Assembly: GCF_001665625.1 (NCBI RefSeq)
Contig: NZ_LZSY01000158.1
Coordinates: forward strand, 62,001 to 126,000
Source of the DNA: Mycolicibacterium peregrinum
GTDB lineage: Bacteria; Actinomycetota; Actinomycetes; Mycobacteriales; Mycobacteriaceae
Reading direction: 5' to 3'
Length of the DNA stretch: 64,000 nt
The translations under genes were made by a program, and so were the position numbers. The notes under the pieces are model-generated. The model made no database searches. It had not been told where the DNA came from and was given only the letters and a program-made list of their open reading frames with translations. The first letter of the stretch is position 1. Every line of letters starts with the position of its first letter. This document shows, piece after piece, positions 52,290 through 62,400 of the stretch.

Positions 52290-55200
52290 CTACACCACTC
52301 CGTTCAATTTCAATGCCTCGACAATCTTGCCGACATCCGGCGGGCACAGCGTCCACCCATCCACCGGTTCCGCTTCATCGAACACCACAGCCACCCGACC
52401 GCCGGCCCAGGCCATGTCCAACACATCGCCATTCGTCGTCTCATAACCCAGCTCGGGTGCCGCAGCACCTGCGGCAGCCAAGGCCCGGATGAGTTCGCGT
52501 TCTGCATCGGACACCGCTCCGTCGAACAGGAGCTGCCATTCCGCAGACAGCTCTGGCTCTCCTGCCTCGGCAGGCCCGGACACCGGGGCCGATGCCAGCA
52601 GGGTACGGGCGGTGACGCGGCCGGGGTCGCTGATCCCCAACCAGTTCGACAGCCGCAGCCATTCCTTCCATGCCTTCCCGCCCAGGTCTTCCAACCGCTC
52701 GTCTCGGTCATCGACGGCGAGCACGGCCTGCGGCGGGTCGGACGTGGTGCGTACACCGGAGGCGACGGTGACACCTCCGTCGGCATACGCCCAGCACATG
52801 TCGGGCCCGGCCACTTCAAACGGCGTCGATCCGTCCAGCGTCGCCAACGCCGCGGCGGTGACCTCGTCAACATCAGACTTCACCCTGTTGTCACTGCGGA
52901 CGAACAAGTACGGCATCCACTTGCTGAAGTGTCGCCAGGCGTCGATGTCGGGAGTCACCATGAACTCGAGCAGTTGCGATACCGGGTCTTTGGCTTGCAG
53001 CCGAACCAAACCCGGTTGAACATGGAACCGGCTGGTGACGAAGCTAGTGGCCTTTTGATCGAACCAGGCCGGCTCGATCGACTCCCCAGATTTGAACCGC
53101 TGCAGATCCTCATGTCCGAAGGACCACACCAGATAGTCCGAGGCACGCAAGGCCCGACGTTTGTCGGCGTCGTCGGCCACGCGGTTGCACCCGGCGACCG
53201 CATGGAAGGATCGCCCGTCGGCGAAAATCGCGATCCGCGGGATGTCCGGGTCCGCGGTCTGCAGCACAAAGTCGGGCTTGACGAAGTCCAGCGAAACCTG
53301 CGGTCGCAGTGACCATTTCCGCGCCTTGCTGCCCTGCAGGGTGATGGTGGCCGACGGACCGGATGTTCCCGGCTTCTCCACCACGGCGGCACCCATCAAC
53401 TTGAGCCGCTCGATGAACGAGCAGTAGAAGTCGCGTTCCAGGAACGACTCGTCGCTGAGCGGCGTGCTGGGCGGTGCCTGCTCGGTAACCTCGGCGGTCC
53501 AAGCCTCCAGGTCGGGTGTACCGTGCGCGCCGACCTCGAGAATGCCGTCGAGCAAATTCAATGCAGTCAGCCGTGACACTTTGTCCATCTCGTAAGGCGC
53601 AGCGAACGGCAACAGGCAGCGGTGGCAGGCCAGCCGATCCTCGTCCCGGCACGCGCATTCCCGCAGGATCTGCCGGGCGGCCGCCAACACCGCGAAAACT
53701 TTGGTGTGGTCGGCGAATTCGGCGAGGTAGCCGGTCCCGCCGGGAACTGTGTCGTGGATCAGCAGCGCGCGCCGGTCGGGCGCCCATAGCGCATCGCTGA
53801 TGGTGGCGACGTCGAGATGTTCGGGTGATCCGCCGATCACCTCGCGTAGGCCGAGCAGGATGGCGGCGGCCAGGCTGGGGTGGGCGAAGTTGTCGTACTC
53901 CATCTGCGGTGGCAGGTGCAGCAGCACCCCCTGGGTGCGCAGTCGTCGCGCCAGGGCGATGTCGCGGACGTCCTCGACGGCCGAGCCCCGCAGGCGACAC
54001 CAGGTGCGGTGCTCGTATCGACTGTTGCGACCGGCCTCCCGGTCGAGTTGCCCACAGGACGCGCAGACCCGGAACAGGCCGCTGGTCGATTCCTGCCCGG
54101 CGATCAACCTCGTCTTGCCCTTGGATGCCCGTCCGCCGAGGTTGATCCAGCGAATATCCAAGCGTCGCAGGTATTCCGCGCCGAACGACGAACTGGAGCG
54201 AAACCACGTGCGGCCGACCTGGGTGGGGTCGACGTCGGCGGCGGTCACCACCGTGAACGGTTCCTTTGCGCGGTTGTCCCGCAGATCGTTGATGGTGGCC
54301 TCATCCCGGCGCACTTCCGCCGAAACGCGGGTCATTTCGACGACCGGCAGGTGCTGACTCACGTCGGCGATGCCCGTGCTGTGGCAGCGCGGGCAGGTCG
54401 ACACCGGGTCAGGCCCGGCGGCGGACGCACTGCTGCGCACCCACCCGCACTGTGGGCAGACTTGCCAGGCGTGGATGTTGGATTCACCGGTGCCCAGATC
54501 GACCGCGTCGATGGTGACCGCGAGACCTTGGGCGTAGAAGGTGGCGCCCGGCGCGAGTTCGGTGAGCGCAACCCGGGAGCCGCGTTGATAGCTGAGTTGC
54601 TCGCCCATGTAGTCGTTGCTGTCCGGATCAATCCAGGTAACGCCGACATCAAGAGTCACCGCGTCGTCGAGCAGTGTGTAGTTGGGCAGTACGCCGTACC
54701 GTTCGAGCACCGAGATCCAGTAGTCACGGGTCAGTGAGGTGATCTGGGCGCCAAGCAGTTTGCGTGATCCCTTGGCGATCTTGAAGGCCCGACGGTCGTC
54801 GTCGGTGGCGGCCGGGGAGGTCGCCCGGCGTTCGAACTCGGGCAGGTCGGCTTCGACGGTCGCCTGCCGTTCAGTGAGTTCCTTGAGATCGAGTTGCCAT
54901 TGGTAGGCCGCGGCCATCAGGCGTTGGGTGAGGCCACTGGGACCACCCTGCGGTGGTGCGCTCGCCCAAAATCTCAGGGCGTCGACGGCGTCGGGGCTGA
55001 GATGTTCCCCGAACTGGGCCAGGAAGCGGTCCAAGAACTCGTCGGCGTCGGTGGCGGCGGTATCCATCAGCCGGGCCAGCCAGCTGTCCGCCCCGTTGTC
55101 TCCGAGCACCGACCGTGCATCCTTGGGCGCCACCAGCTGCGGGTCACGGGCGAACTGGTCGACGATGTGCGCAATGTACTGGCGTTGAAGGATCTCCTCG

Positions 55201-58200
55201 GCGCTGAGGAACGTCGCGGGTGGACGCACATCCCCCTGGATCACCGAAAGCGGCTCGAACAGCTTGGGCAGATGTTCGCCTCGACCGCGAACGTAGGCCA
55301 GCACCAAGGAGTTTCCGGTGAGCCGGCCAGCGCGCCCGACGCGCTGCAGGTAGGACGACACCGATCGGGGCAGCGACCCGAGCATGACTGTGGACAGGTC
55401 ACCGATGTCGATCCCCATCTCCAGGGTCGGGGTCGCGACAAGCACGTTGGGTGCTTGCGGGTCGGTGCCGCCGCGTTTGAACGCTGTCTCGTATTCGAGG
55501 CGGGTCTTGGTCGGCAGCAGGCCGGTGTGTTCCCGCGCGACGACGCGTTTCATCTCTGTGGAGTCGTAGAGACGCCGGTAGAAGTTGTCGGTCTTCATAC
55601 TGCGGTGCAGCCGCCCGGGGCAGCGGATCAACGTGCAGGGTGCCCCGTCGAGTTCGTCGACGGTGGTGGCACTGCCCGGCACCGGGGTTTGGCAGATGTC
55701 ACAGACTAGTAAGTGCCGCTCGTCGAGGAGCGCTTCCAGCGTGGGAGCGCTGACCTGGACGGTAGCCGGCGACAATCCATAGACGGCGGAGCCGGTCTCG
55801 GTGGTGATGGTGGACAGCAGCATCTGCTCGGCGAGTTCGGCGAACAGCGCCTTCGCCAGGAAGGTGCCGTCGTGGGGGCTGACATCCAGGCATCGCGACG
55901 TCCATTGCGCGTACCAGGAGGACGGGGCCGTGATCGGATCGAATCCCTCTGGCAAGGCTCCGGTTCCGGACTTGAGGGCCGGGAAGGCCGGGGCGGGGCG
56001 GCCTTTCGGGAAGGGGGGCATGCCCTGGCCACGTGGTCGCCCACCCCAGACGTGGTAGCGGTTGGCGTTCTTCTCTAGATAGGGCCGCAGCCAGTCGTGG
56101 TGGATGCCGCCGCGGGTGCGGATCCTCTCGACCGTCCCACGCACCCACTGCGCCATTGCTGCATCGGTCACGCCGGTCAGCGGGAACTGGGCGGGATCAG
56201 CCTTGTCGAGGGCCCGCCTCCCGATGATCGGGGCCTTGTGCGCCGCCCCGAGGTAGACCTCGGCGACGACGCTGCCGGTGAGCTCCAGGGTGCGGCCGGT
56301 GCGGGACTGCAGACCGAATTCGAGGTCGACGTCGAACCGCAGCCGGCGCTTGGCCTTGTTCTCCGCGGCCCGCCGCGAGTTCGGGTGCACGTCGGGCTTC
56401 CAGAACGCGACGAATTCGTCGCGGTCCACGATGTCGGGTGGCAACAGTTGGTAGCGCAACATCGGATCGTTGCCGGCGCGGTCGATGACAGCTCGGGCGA
56501 GCTCGTCGAGGTCGAGTTCGGCGTCACCCAGCGCACCGCGCAGCGCCGTGCGCAGGCTGAGGCTGTGCGAGCGGGCCTGCACGAACCCGGCGCGGTGCGC
56601 GGCATCCTGCACGCTGTCGGTGAACATCAACGCCTTCTTCTCTGTGGCGTCGAGATGCTTGTCGCCGAACAGGTTCGACAGAGTCACCGACAGCTGTGTG
56701 GCCACCGCGCTGCCGAGGAACCGGATTCCGTCGACGGCCCCGCAGGCCGGGCACATATCGTTCTTGGATTGCTCGTCGGCGTCCGGCCCGATCAGGGTGA
56801 GCACCGGCAGCACCCGGCCGTCGACGACATCGGGGCTCTGCGGGTGGGGTGTGGTGTCGAGGAGTTCGCGGTGGTCGAGATGGAGCCACTGCAGACCGTG
56901 GACCTTGCCAGCGACCTGCGCTTCGGCGGGCGCCGAGATCAGCGCACGGAACCGGGAGGCGCCGGCGGCGTGGTCGGCGCGGATCGCCTCGTCGGTGACG
57001 TCGAAGGCGCTTCCGGTCGGTGCCAGCCGTGCACCCCAGCCCGAGCGTCCACAGTGCCGGCAGTACACCGCGGGCAGGTATAGCTCGTCGTCGACGGAGG
57101 TCCCGTCGTCGGACCAGCGATATTCGGTGGCGACCCGCACGGCGCGGTCGACTCGGCTGAGTTCCCGGATCCACAGGTGCACATCGACCCCGAGCGCCGC
57201 CCGTCCGGTCTCCGCCCGAACGTGCGAGAGCATCGCAACGACGAACTCCAGGAACCGAATACGGATGTCGCGGGTGCGGGCGGCATCGCGGTCGACGGGC
57301 ACCGCCGGAAATACCTGCTCGGCCAGGTCGGGCAGCGACACCGCGTCGACGGCGTTCTCCAACACCGCCTGGATGAAGCGGTGCCGCTTGAGCTGATCGA
57401 GCATCTCCTCGGCGTCCAGGTCCGACGCAGTGGCGGGATCACCTGCATATCCTGACTTCTCAAAGAGGTCAGATTGGACGGGCTGCTCGAAAAGTTCAGA
57501 CTGGGTGGGCTTCGCAAAGCGATCAGATTGGAACATCGTCTCGAAGAGTTCGGCAAATACCGCCGCGGCGATGGCATGGTTGTCGCCGTCAGCTCGATCG
57601 AGGGCGGTGATCCGGTCGAGCGCGTCGGGCAGCGCCGGTTCGATCGGCTTCCAGGCATGGTCATGGCCGCCCAATCGGGCTTTGCGCCATTCGCCGGGGC
57701 TCAGCCGTGTCTCCTCGATAACCGCGCCTGCGCCGAACGGCTCCCCGAACACTGTGTAGGCGAAATCGAGCATGGCAGTTGGGGCGGAGCGAGAGCCCAG
57801 GGTCGCCGACGTGGCCACCGGTGTCACCTTGCCGAGCGGGCGGGCACGGTCATCGTCGGTGACCCGCGACGTGGCGGTCCAATGTGCCTTGAGAGTAAGG
57901 CCGAGCCGACGCAGCAGCATCGCGACGTCGGTGCCCTGGGCGCCGTCGTAGGTGTGGAATTCGTCGAGCACCAGGTATTGCAACGATTCCGCGGACAGCC
58001 GCCACATGTCAGCACGGCCGGGGTGCAGCAGCATGTGGTCGAGCATCTTGTAGTTGGTGAGCACGATGTCGGGCGGCGAGTCGTGCATGAGGGCGCGGTC
58101 GGTGATCAGCCCGTCGGCCGAGACCCGGGTGCGCCCGCCGCCACCTTGCTCACCGGTGTAGAGCCCGGCGGTGACCGCGCCAAGGGCCGGATCACCGGAG

Positions 58201-58670
58201 ATCAGCTTGGCCAGCCGCTCGGCCTGATCGTTGGCGAGCGCGTTCATCGGGTATAGGATCAGCGCCTTCATCCCGGTGACACCGGACTTCTTGGCGCGCA
58301 ACACGTGATCGAGGATCGGGTAGAGGAACGCCTCGGTCTTGCCCGACCCGGTGCCGGTGGTGACCAGGGTCGGCTGCGGCCGATCCTGGTGGTGGGTGGA
58401 GAGCCGCTCGAATGCTCGCGCCTGATGCCCGTACGGTGTGAAATCGGCCGGCCACCAATCCAGGTGGTCGCGCCAGCCGTCACCGGCCGGGGCGAACGGC
58501 AACCGCAGCCGCACATACGGTCCCTTGAACATCCCGTTGTCGGGGTCACCGATGAAGTCAGTGAGCACTGCCTGCGCATCGGGATCGGTCAGTGCGAATG
58601 TCGTTGCCAGGTAATCAGTTAAGCCTTCGCGAAGGTGCGTGGCCTGCAGGGTAGGAAGTAGTGCACCCAT
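52290..58670 (-). CDS. Giant DEAD/DUF1998 helicase with a Vsr-like C-terminal domain (DruE/DrmAB-like)
   Basis: 2126 residues. The helicase core has TLVTTGTGSGKTEAF (about 101-115), ALILYPMNALANDQAERL, LVLDEFHTYDGAQGTD (DEFH about 236-239), VATPTLEMGIDIGDLS and QRVGRAGRLTGNSLVLAY. Zinc ligands occur at YCRHCG, CPACG and CDICQTP. The MZB/DUF1998 domain has LIHDTVPGGTGYLAEFADH and CACRDEDRLACHRC. The C-terminus (PDFVLQTADPDIPRIAIFADG ... DKRRALRASDYLVWSF) resembles Vsr/DUF559-type nucleases. I chose the ATG at 58670, which shares a base with the upstream stop. DruE of Druantia and fused DrmA-DrmB of DISARM are the nearest known designs. Confidence 0.85.
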   Translation of the reverse strand: MGALLPTLQATHLREGLTDYLATTFALTDPDAQAVLTDFIGDPDNGMFKGPYVRLRLPFAPAGDGWRDHLDWWPADFTPYGHQARAFERLSTHHQDRPQPTLVTTGTGSGKTEAFLYPILDHVLRAKKSGVTGMKALILYPMNALANDQAERLAKLISGDPALGAVTAGLYTGEQGGGGRTRVSADGLITDRALMHDSPPDIVLTNYKMLDHMLLHPGRADMWRLSAESLQYLVLDEFHTYDGAQGTDVAMLLRRLGLTLKAHWTATSRVTDDDRARPLGKVTPVATSATLGSRSAPTAMLDFAYTVFGEPFGAGAVIEETRLSPGEWRKARLGGHDHAWKPIEPALPDALDRITALDRADGDNHAIAAAVFAELFETMFQSDRFAKPTQSELFEQPVQSDLFEKSGYAGDPATASDLDAEEMLDQLKRHRFIQAVLENAVDAVSLPDLAEQVFPAVPVDRDAARTRDIRIRFLEFVVAMLSHVRAETGRAALGVDVHLWIRELSRVDRAVRVATEYRWSDDGTSVDDELYLPAVYCRHCGRSGWGARLAPTGSAFDVTDEAIRADHAAGASRFRALISAPAEAQVAGKVHGLQWLHLDHRELLDTTPHPQSPDVVDGRVLPVLTLIGPDADEQSKNDMCPACGAVDGIRFLGSAVATQLSVTLSNLFGDKHLDATEKKALMFTDSVQDAAHRAGFVQARSHSLSLRTALRGALGDAELDLDELARAVIDRAGNDPMLRYQLLPPDIVDRDEFVAFWKPDVHPNSRRAAENKAKRRLRFDVDLEFGLQSRTGRTLELTGSVVAEVYLGAAHKAPIIGRRALDKADPAQFPLTGVTDAAMAQWVRGTVERIRTRGGIHHDWLRPYLEKNANRYHVWGGRPRGQGMPPFPKGRPAPAFPALKSGTGALPEGFDPITAPSSWYAQWTSRCLDVSPHDGTFLAKALFAELAEQMLLSTITTETGSAVYGLSPATVQVSAPTLEALLDERHLLVCDICQTPVPGSATTVDELDGAPCTLIRCPGRLHRSMKTDNFYRRLYDSTEMKRVVAREHTGLLPTKTRLEYETAFKRGGTDPQAPNVLVATPTLEMGIDIGDLSTVMLGSLPRSVSSYLQRVGRAGRLTGNSLVLAYVRGRGEHLPKLFEPLSVIQGDVRPPATFLSAEEILQRQYIAHIVDQFARDPQLVAPKDARSVLGDNGADSWLARLMDTAATDADEFLDRFLAQFGEHLSPDAVDALRFWASAPPQGGPSGLTQRLMAAAYQWQLDLKELTERQATVEADLPEFERRATSPAATDDDRRAFKIAKGSRKLLGAQITSLTRDYWISVLERYGVLPNYTLLDDAVTLDVGVTWIDPDSNDYMGEQLSYQRGSRVALTELAPGATFYAQGLAVTIDAVDLGTGESNIHAWQVCPQCGWVRSSASAAGPDPVSTCPRCHSTGIADVSQHLPVVEMTRVSAEVRRDEATINDLRDNRAKEPFTVVTAADVDPTQVGRTWFRSSSSFGAEYLRRLDIRWINLGGRASKGKTRLIAGQESTSGLFRVCASCGQLDREAGRNSRYEHRTWCRLRGSAVEDVRDIALARRLRTQGVLLHLPPQMEYDNFAHPSLAAAILLGLREVIGGSPEHLDVATISDALWAPDRRALLIHDTVPGGTGYLAEFADHTKVFAVLAAARQILRECACRDEDRLACHRCLLPFAAPYEMDKVSRLTALNLLDGILEVGAHGTPDLEAWTAEVTEQAPPSTPLSDESFLERDFYCSFIERLKLMGAAVVEKPGTSGPSATITLQGSKARKWSLRPQVSLDFVKPDFVLQTADPDIPRIAIFADGRSFHAVAGCNRVADDADKRRALRASDYLVWSFGHEDLQRFKSGESIEPAWFDQKATSFVTSRFHVQPGLVRLQAKDPVSQLLEFMVTPDIDAWRHFSKWMPYLFVRSDNRVKSDVDEVTAAALATLDGSTPFEVAGPDMCWAYADGGVTVASGVRTTSDPPQAVLAVDDRDERLEDLGGKAWKEWLRLSNWLGISDPGRVTARTLLASAPVSGPAEAGEPELSAEWQLLFDGAVSDAERELIRALAAAGAAAPELGYETTNGDVLDMAWAGGRVAVVFDEAEPVDGWTLCPPDVGKIVEALKLNGVV
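57462..57530 (-). repeat. Three tandem 9-codon repeats resembling clamp-binding motifs
   Basis: QSDRF (Q381), QSELF (Q390) and QSDLF (Q399) recur every 27 bp exactly, in the units QSDRFAKPT, QSELFEQPV and QSDLFEKSG. They lie in a linker of the giant helicase between the helicase core lobes. QxxLF is the form of bacterial sliding-clamp-binding peptides (QL[SD]LF). Confidence 0.75.
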
Positions 58671-59419
58671 CACGAACTCCGCTCGGTGCGCCGTCGCGAC
58701 CTTTTGAACCACAGCTGACGTCCGGCATCCCAGATCGCGTGGTCAATCTCCCATGCGGTGACGTCTCGTTCCAACCGCGCGCCAACGGCAGAAACGAGTG
58801 CTGCGATGACATCCCGTGCACCGACGGGGTCGACATCGACGCCGTGGTACGCGAGCCATCGCAGCACCATTCGGTCGGGTTTGATCAGGTCATCGTCTCC
58901 GATGAGCATCCACAGATAGTTGCGGCGCACCCCGTGCCCACCCTCACCAGGGATGGCGCGCAGCGCGTCATCAATTGCGGTGAACCGCGCTGTGTCGGTG
59001 AACAACCCGACCGCATCGGGCAAGCCGACAACGCCGTGCACGACGAACACCCGTGCGTGGCGCAGCACAGCCTCGGATTTCAGAATGCCGTTACGCGTTG
59101 AGGTGCGTTGCCGGTTGGTGAGGCCGGTCAACTCGTCGACGGTGAGCGCGATCAGTCGAGTGAGCGGCAGTGGGTCCGTTCCGATCGGTTGTCGCGCGGG
59201 GACGGTCGGATGATGGACGCCCATGTTCGCCGCGAGTTTGCGCACCACCGGAACGACCACCGCGTCGTAGTCGGCGCCGATGCTCCACACTGCGTCGGCG
59301 ATGCACAGGCTCAGGCTGGTCCACCGACGTTCGCGTGGCTTCGGATTCAACGCGGCGACGGCATCGGCCAGACTGTCAACGGATGCACTGTCCAGCAATA
59401 CCCCATCTCGATGGGTCAT
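58670..59419 (-). CDS. Unknown protein of the putative defence operon
   Basis: 249 residues. GAGGGG lies 5 nt before the ATG at 59419, 9 nt after the methyltransferase stop, and the gene's own stop overlaps the helicase start. Mostly helical. The segment YLWMLIGDDDLIKPDRMVLR, followed by WLAYHGVDVDPVGARDVIAALV, looks conserved-type and recalls helix-hairpin-helix glycosylase-like folds, but no catalytic Lys/Asp pair is assigned. It probably works with the methyltransferase and helicase; the role is unknown. Confidence 0.75.
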   Translation of the reverse strand: MTHRDGVLLDSASVDSLADAVAALNPKPRERRWTSLSLCIADAVWSIGADYDAVVVPVVRKLAANMGVHHPTVPARQPIGTDPLPLTRLIALTVDELTGLTNRQRTSTRNGILKSEAVLRHARVFVVHGVVGLPDAVGLFTDTARFTAIDDALRAIPGEGGHGVRRNYLWMLIGDDDLIKPDRMVLRWLAYHGVDVDPVGARDVIAALVSAVGARLERDVTAWEIDHAIWDAGRQLWFKRSRRRTERSS

Positions 59420-59428
59420 CTCAGCCCC

Positions 59429-62400
59429 TCACGCCTTGGCAACATCACTGAAGTGCTTGTGCGCCAACTCCATATCGCGCTCTCGATCCACCCCAACGAA
59501 CGGCTCGGCATAGGTGATGCCGTCGACGGTGAGATCGTCGGGCTTCAACGTGCCCTTCTTGCGATACTCGGAGGAAAGTTTGCCGGGAAGTTGGCGACCG
59601 TTCGAGTCGTAAAGCGCATCCCGCTCGTACTTCTGCAGCACCGGGAACTGGGTGCGGTAGATCGTCAGCAGCTCCTCGGCGGTGATCCCGAGCATAATCG
59701 CGACGATCGCGTCAATCTCGACGAGCGCTTGGCGGCGATCCGCAGCCCGACGCAACGGTGTGGCCCACTCCCACTTAGCGCCGACCTCACCCAGTGGTGA
59801 GCGGTCCGCATAGTCGACGCCGATATGCGGAACCCATGAATCACGTTGCCATTCTTTGTCGTACAGCTCGCCCCACAGCTGGGCATAGGGCCTAACTAGG
59901 CAATTAAGGCGGAGTGTCCTCACTAGAAGGTGGGATTCGAGCGCGTGGTTACGGACATGGGGAAATCGACGAATGACACCCTGACTCAACTCATCCACGC
60001 CCGCCACCTTGACTAGGAAATCGATTGGCAACGATGCCCAGAACGCTGTGGCGATGGCGGTGTTAAGGCTATCGACAATCTGCGCCGATAGGACCGGGTG
60101 GACGTGACAGGGGCCAGGTGGAATCAAAGCAGCGTGGAGCGTGCGGACCATGCCCGGGTCAGCCCGTCGCCGCCACGCTATACGGAAGTATGACGAACTG
60201 GATCTGTTGTGCCACTTCGGATATGCACTATCGTATTCCGATCGAGCTTTTGCAACCTGGTAATTTGTACGCGGCACAAAATCCTCACCTATCGATTCGA
60301 GTGCAACATCAGCGTAATCGCGGTGACTCGACATCGTCGGATTGGGTTGCTTTGAAAGCGGGTTCGCCACCGATAAGTGTGGCCCTTGAAGAATTACATT
60401 AACCCAACTGTCCGGAATGGCTGATGCGGATTTAAATAAACCGCGTTGACGATCAGCGGTCTCCTGCCAACCAAGAGTCCAGTCGAATCCGATATCCCCC
60501 AACCTCGGTGCGGCTGCAAGTTTATCCAGGACGTCGGCGGTGTCGCGGTTCACGGAATACAGCATTCGCGCCTCGTCGGGTGCCGTACCTGGCTCATCTA
60601 TGAGAGCGGCCCAGTTAGCAAGTTGCAGCTGCTCAATGGCGACGATGCGCTCAGCATGAGGGCGCAAGTTCCAACCACCGTCACCGTCCTTCACGCCGGG
60701 AGCTTCACCCGAACCATCGTGCTCGAGCGAACGGGTCACCGTATCGGGGTGATAGAGGGATGACCCCTGCAGGAAACGCACATCTCTCAGATCGCCGTAA
60801 ACATGCACTCCGTACTCTCGCGTATTTCCGATCTCGGAAAACAATTTGAGTTGATTTTGAAACTGCCAGTGCCTCCGGAGCCGCCGATACGTCTCACAAC
60901 GAAGCACCTTTGCACGGACTTCGGTGAAGTGACTTTCGGGATGGAGTAGCGCAACAATTCCGCCACGTGCCATCGTTTTCCATGTGCGCTCCATAAAGCA
61001 TCGGTATGTATCTGCATGTAACCCGACCAATACAGGGTGGTCCGCCGGGGAGCTTAGATGCGCCTTCACGCCTGCTTGCCCGGCCCTCTCATCCAGGTAC
61101 GCATCGAGTGCCCCGTGTAAAGCGAGGGCCTCTGCCCGCTTGTCGACTCTCACCTCTTCGGAGGGCTTATCGACAAGCTGCCACCATGCATCGAATTCAG
61201 CCAGCACCCCGGCCTCGTCCCAGTCCGGTCGTACCCACGGCGGATTTCCGACCTGAAGGTCGAATCCACCTCGGGCGAACACCGGCGCAAAGTCCAACTC
61301 CCAGTGGAAGAAGCCCTGAACCTCGGCGATGTCCGCAGCAACCGTCAGCCACGGAAACCCGTCCAGCGCCCTCTCTATCGGTAGCGCTTGGGCGAAGGTG
61401 CGGTCGTTATCCTCAGCGAAGTCCAGGTCCTGCCAACTCAGATCGCCGGCAAGGCTGATCTGCCCATGCTTTTCAAACTTTCCAGCTTTGGGCGGCACAC
61501 CGAGGATCGCCTCCAGTCCGCCGACCCACTGATCCCAGTCGGGCGGTTCGATGTCTGTGGTCAACGGCCAGGACCACAACGAGCACCAGGCGTCCATCAC
61601 CCGGCGCAGCCGTCTGTAAGCGCCGCTCTCGTCGTTTAGCACCGCCTCGATCTGCTCGCGAGTCACCGCGGCGCCCGGCCGGTCGTCGGAATGCAACCCC
61701 CACACGTCGATGTCGCGGCGGATCTCCGATTCGGCGATGGTCAGCCGCCGCAGGGTCAGCTCCCACAGGGTCTCCACCCGCTGCGCCAGTGCCGCCAGGC
61801 GCTTCTTGATCGCCGCGCTCGGATTAGCACGAATACCGTTGCGCCACAGTCCTAGTTCTTCCCGTTTGTCCGGGGCATAGGTTTTGGCTTCCGGGGTGTT
61901 AACGACCGCACTCCAACCCTCGGATGGCAGCAGGAAGTGGTGAATGCCTGACCCGATCTCGTCTCCGAGGGGCACATCCTTAGGCACCGTTTTCAGCCAC
62001 GCCTTCTTAGCCAGCAGTGTGGGCGCATAGACGGCGCGGCGGGCACCGATCAGCGAGTTGCCGCGCCGGAGGTGCAGCCCGAACCAGGGTGCCTGTAGAC
62101 CGGCGACCATGGTGTCCAGCCACAGCGAAATTTCTGCGAGTTCCACTGCCGTGGCATTCAGGTCCACCCCGTACACCTGGTGCAGCGCAAGATACGCCTT
62201 CACCTTCTGAAGTTCGACCTGGTAGCGGTCGGCGTCGATGACCTCGCCGCGATCTTTCTGCTGACGCTTGAGGTATTCCGCGGCCAGTTGGCGCACCGCC
62301 TCAATTGCGAACGCACCCGACCCCAGCGCGGGCTCGCAAATAGTCAGCTGCAGAATCTGTTCCGGCGTGGTGCGCTCGCCGTTTTGGTCTAGCAGTTCTT

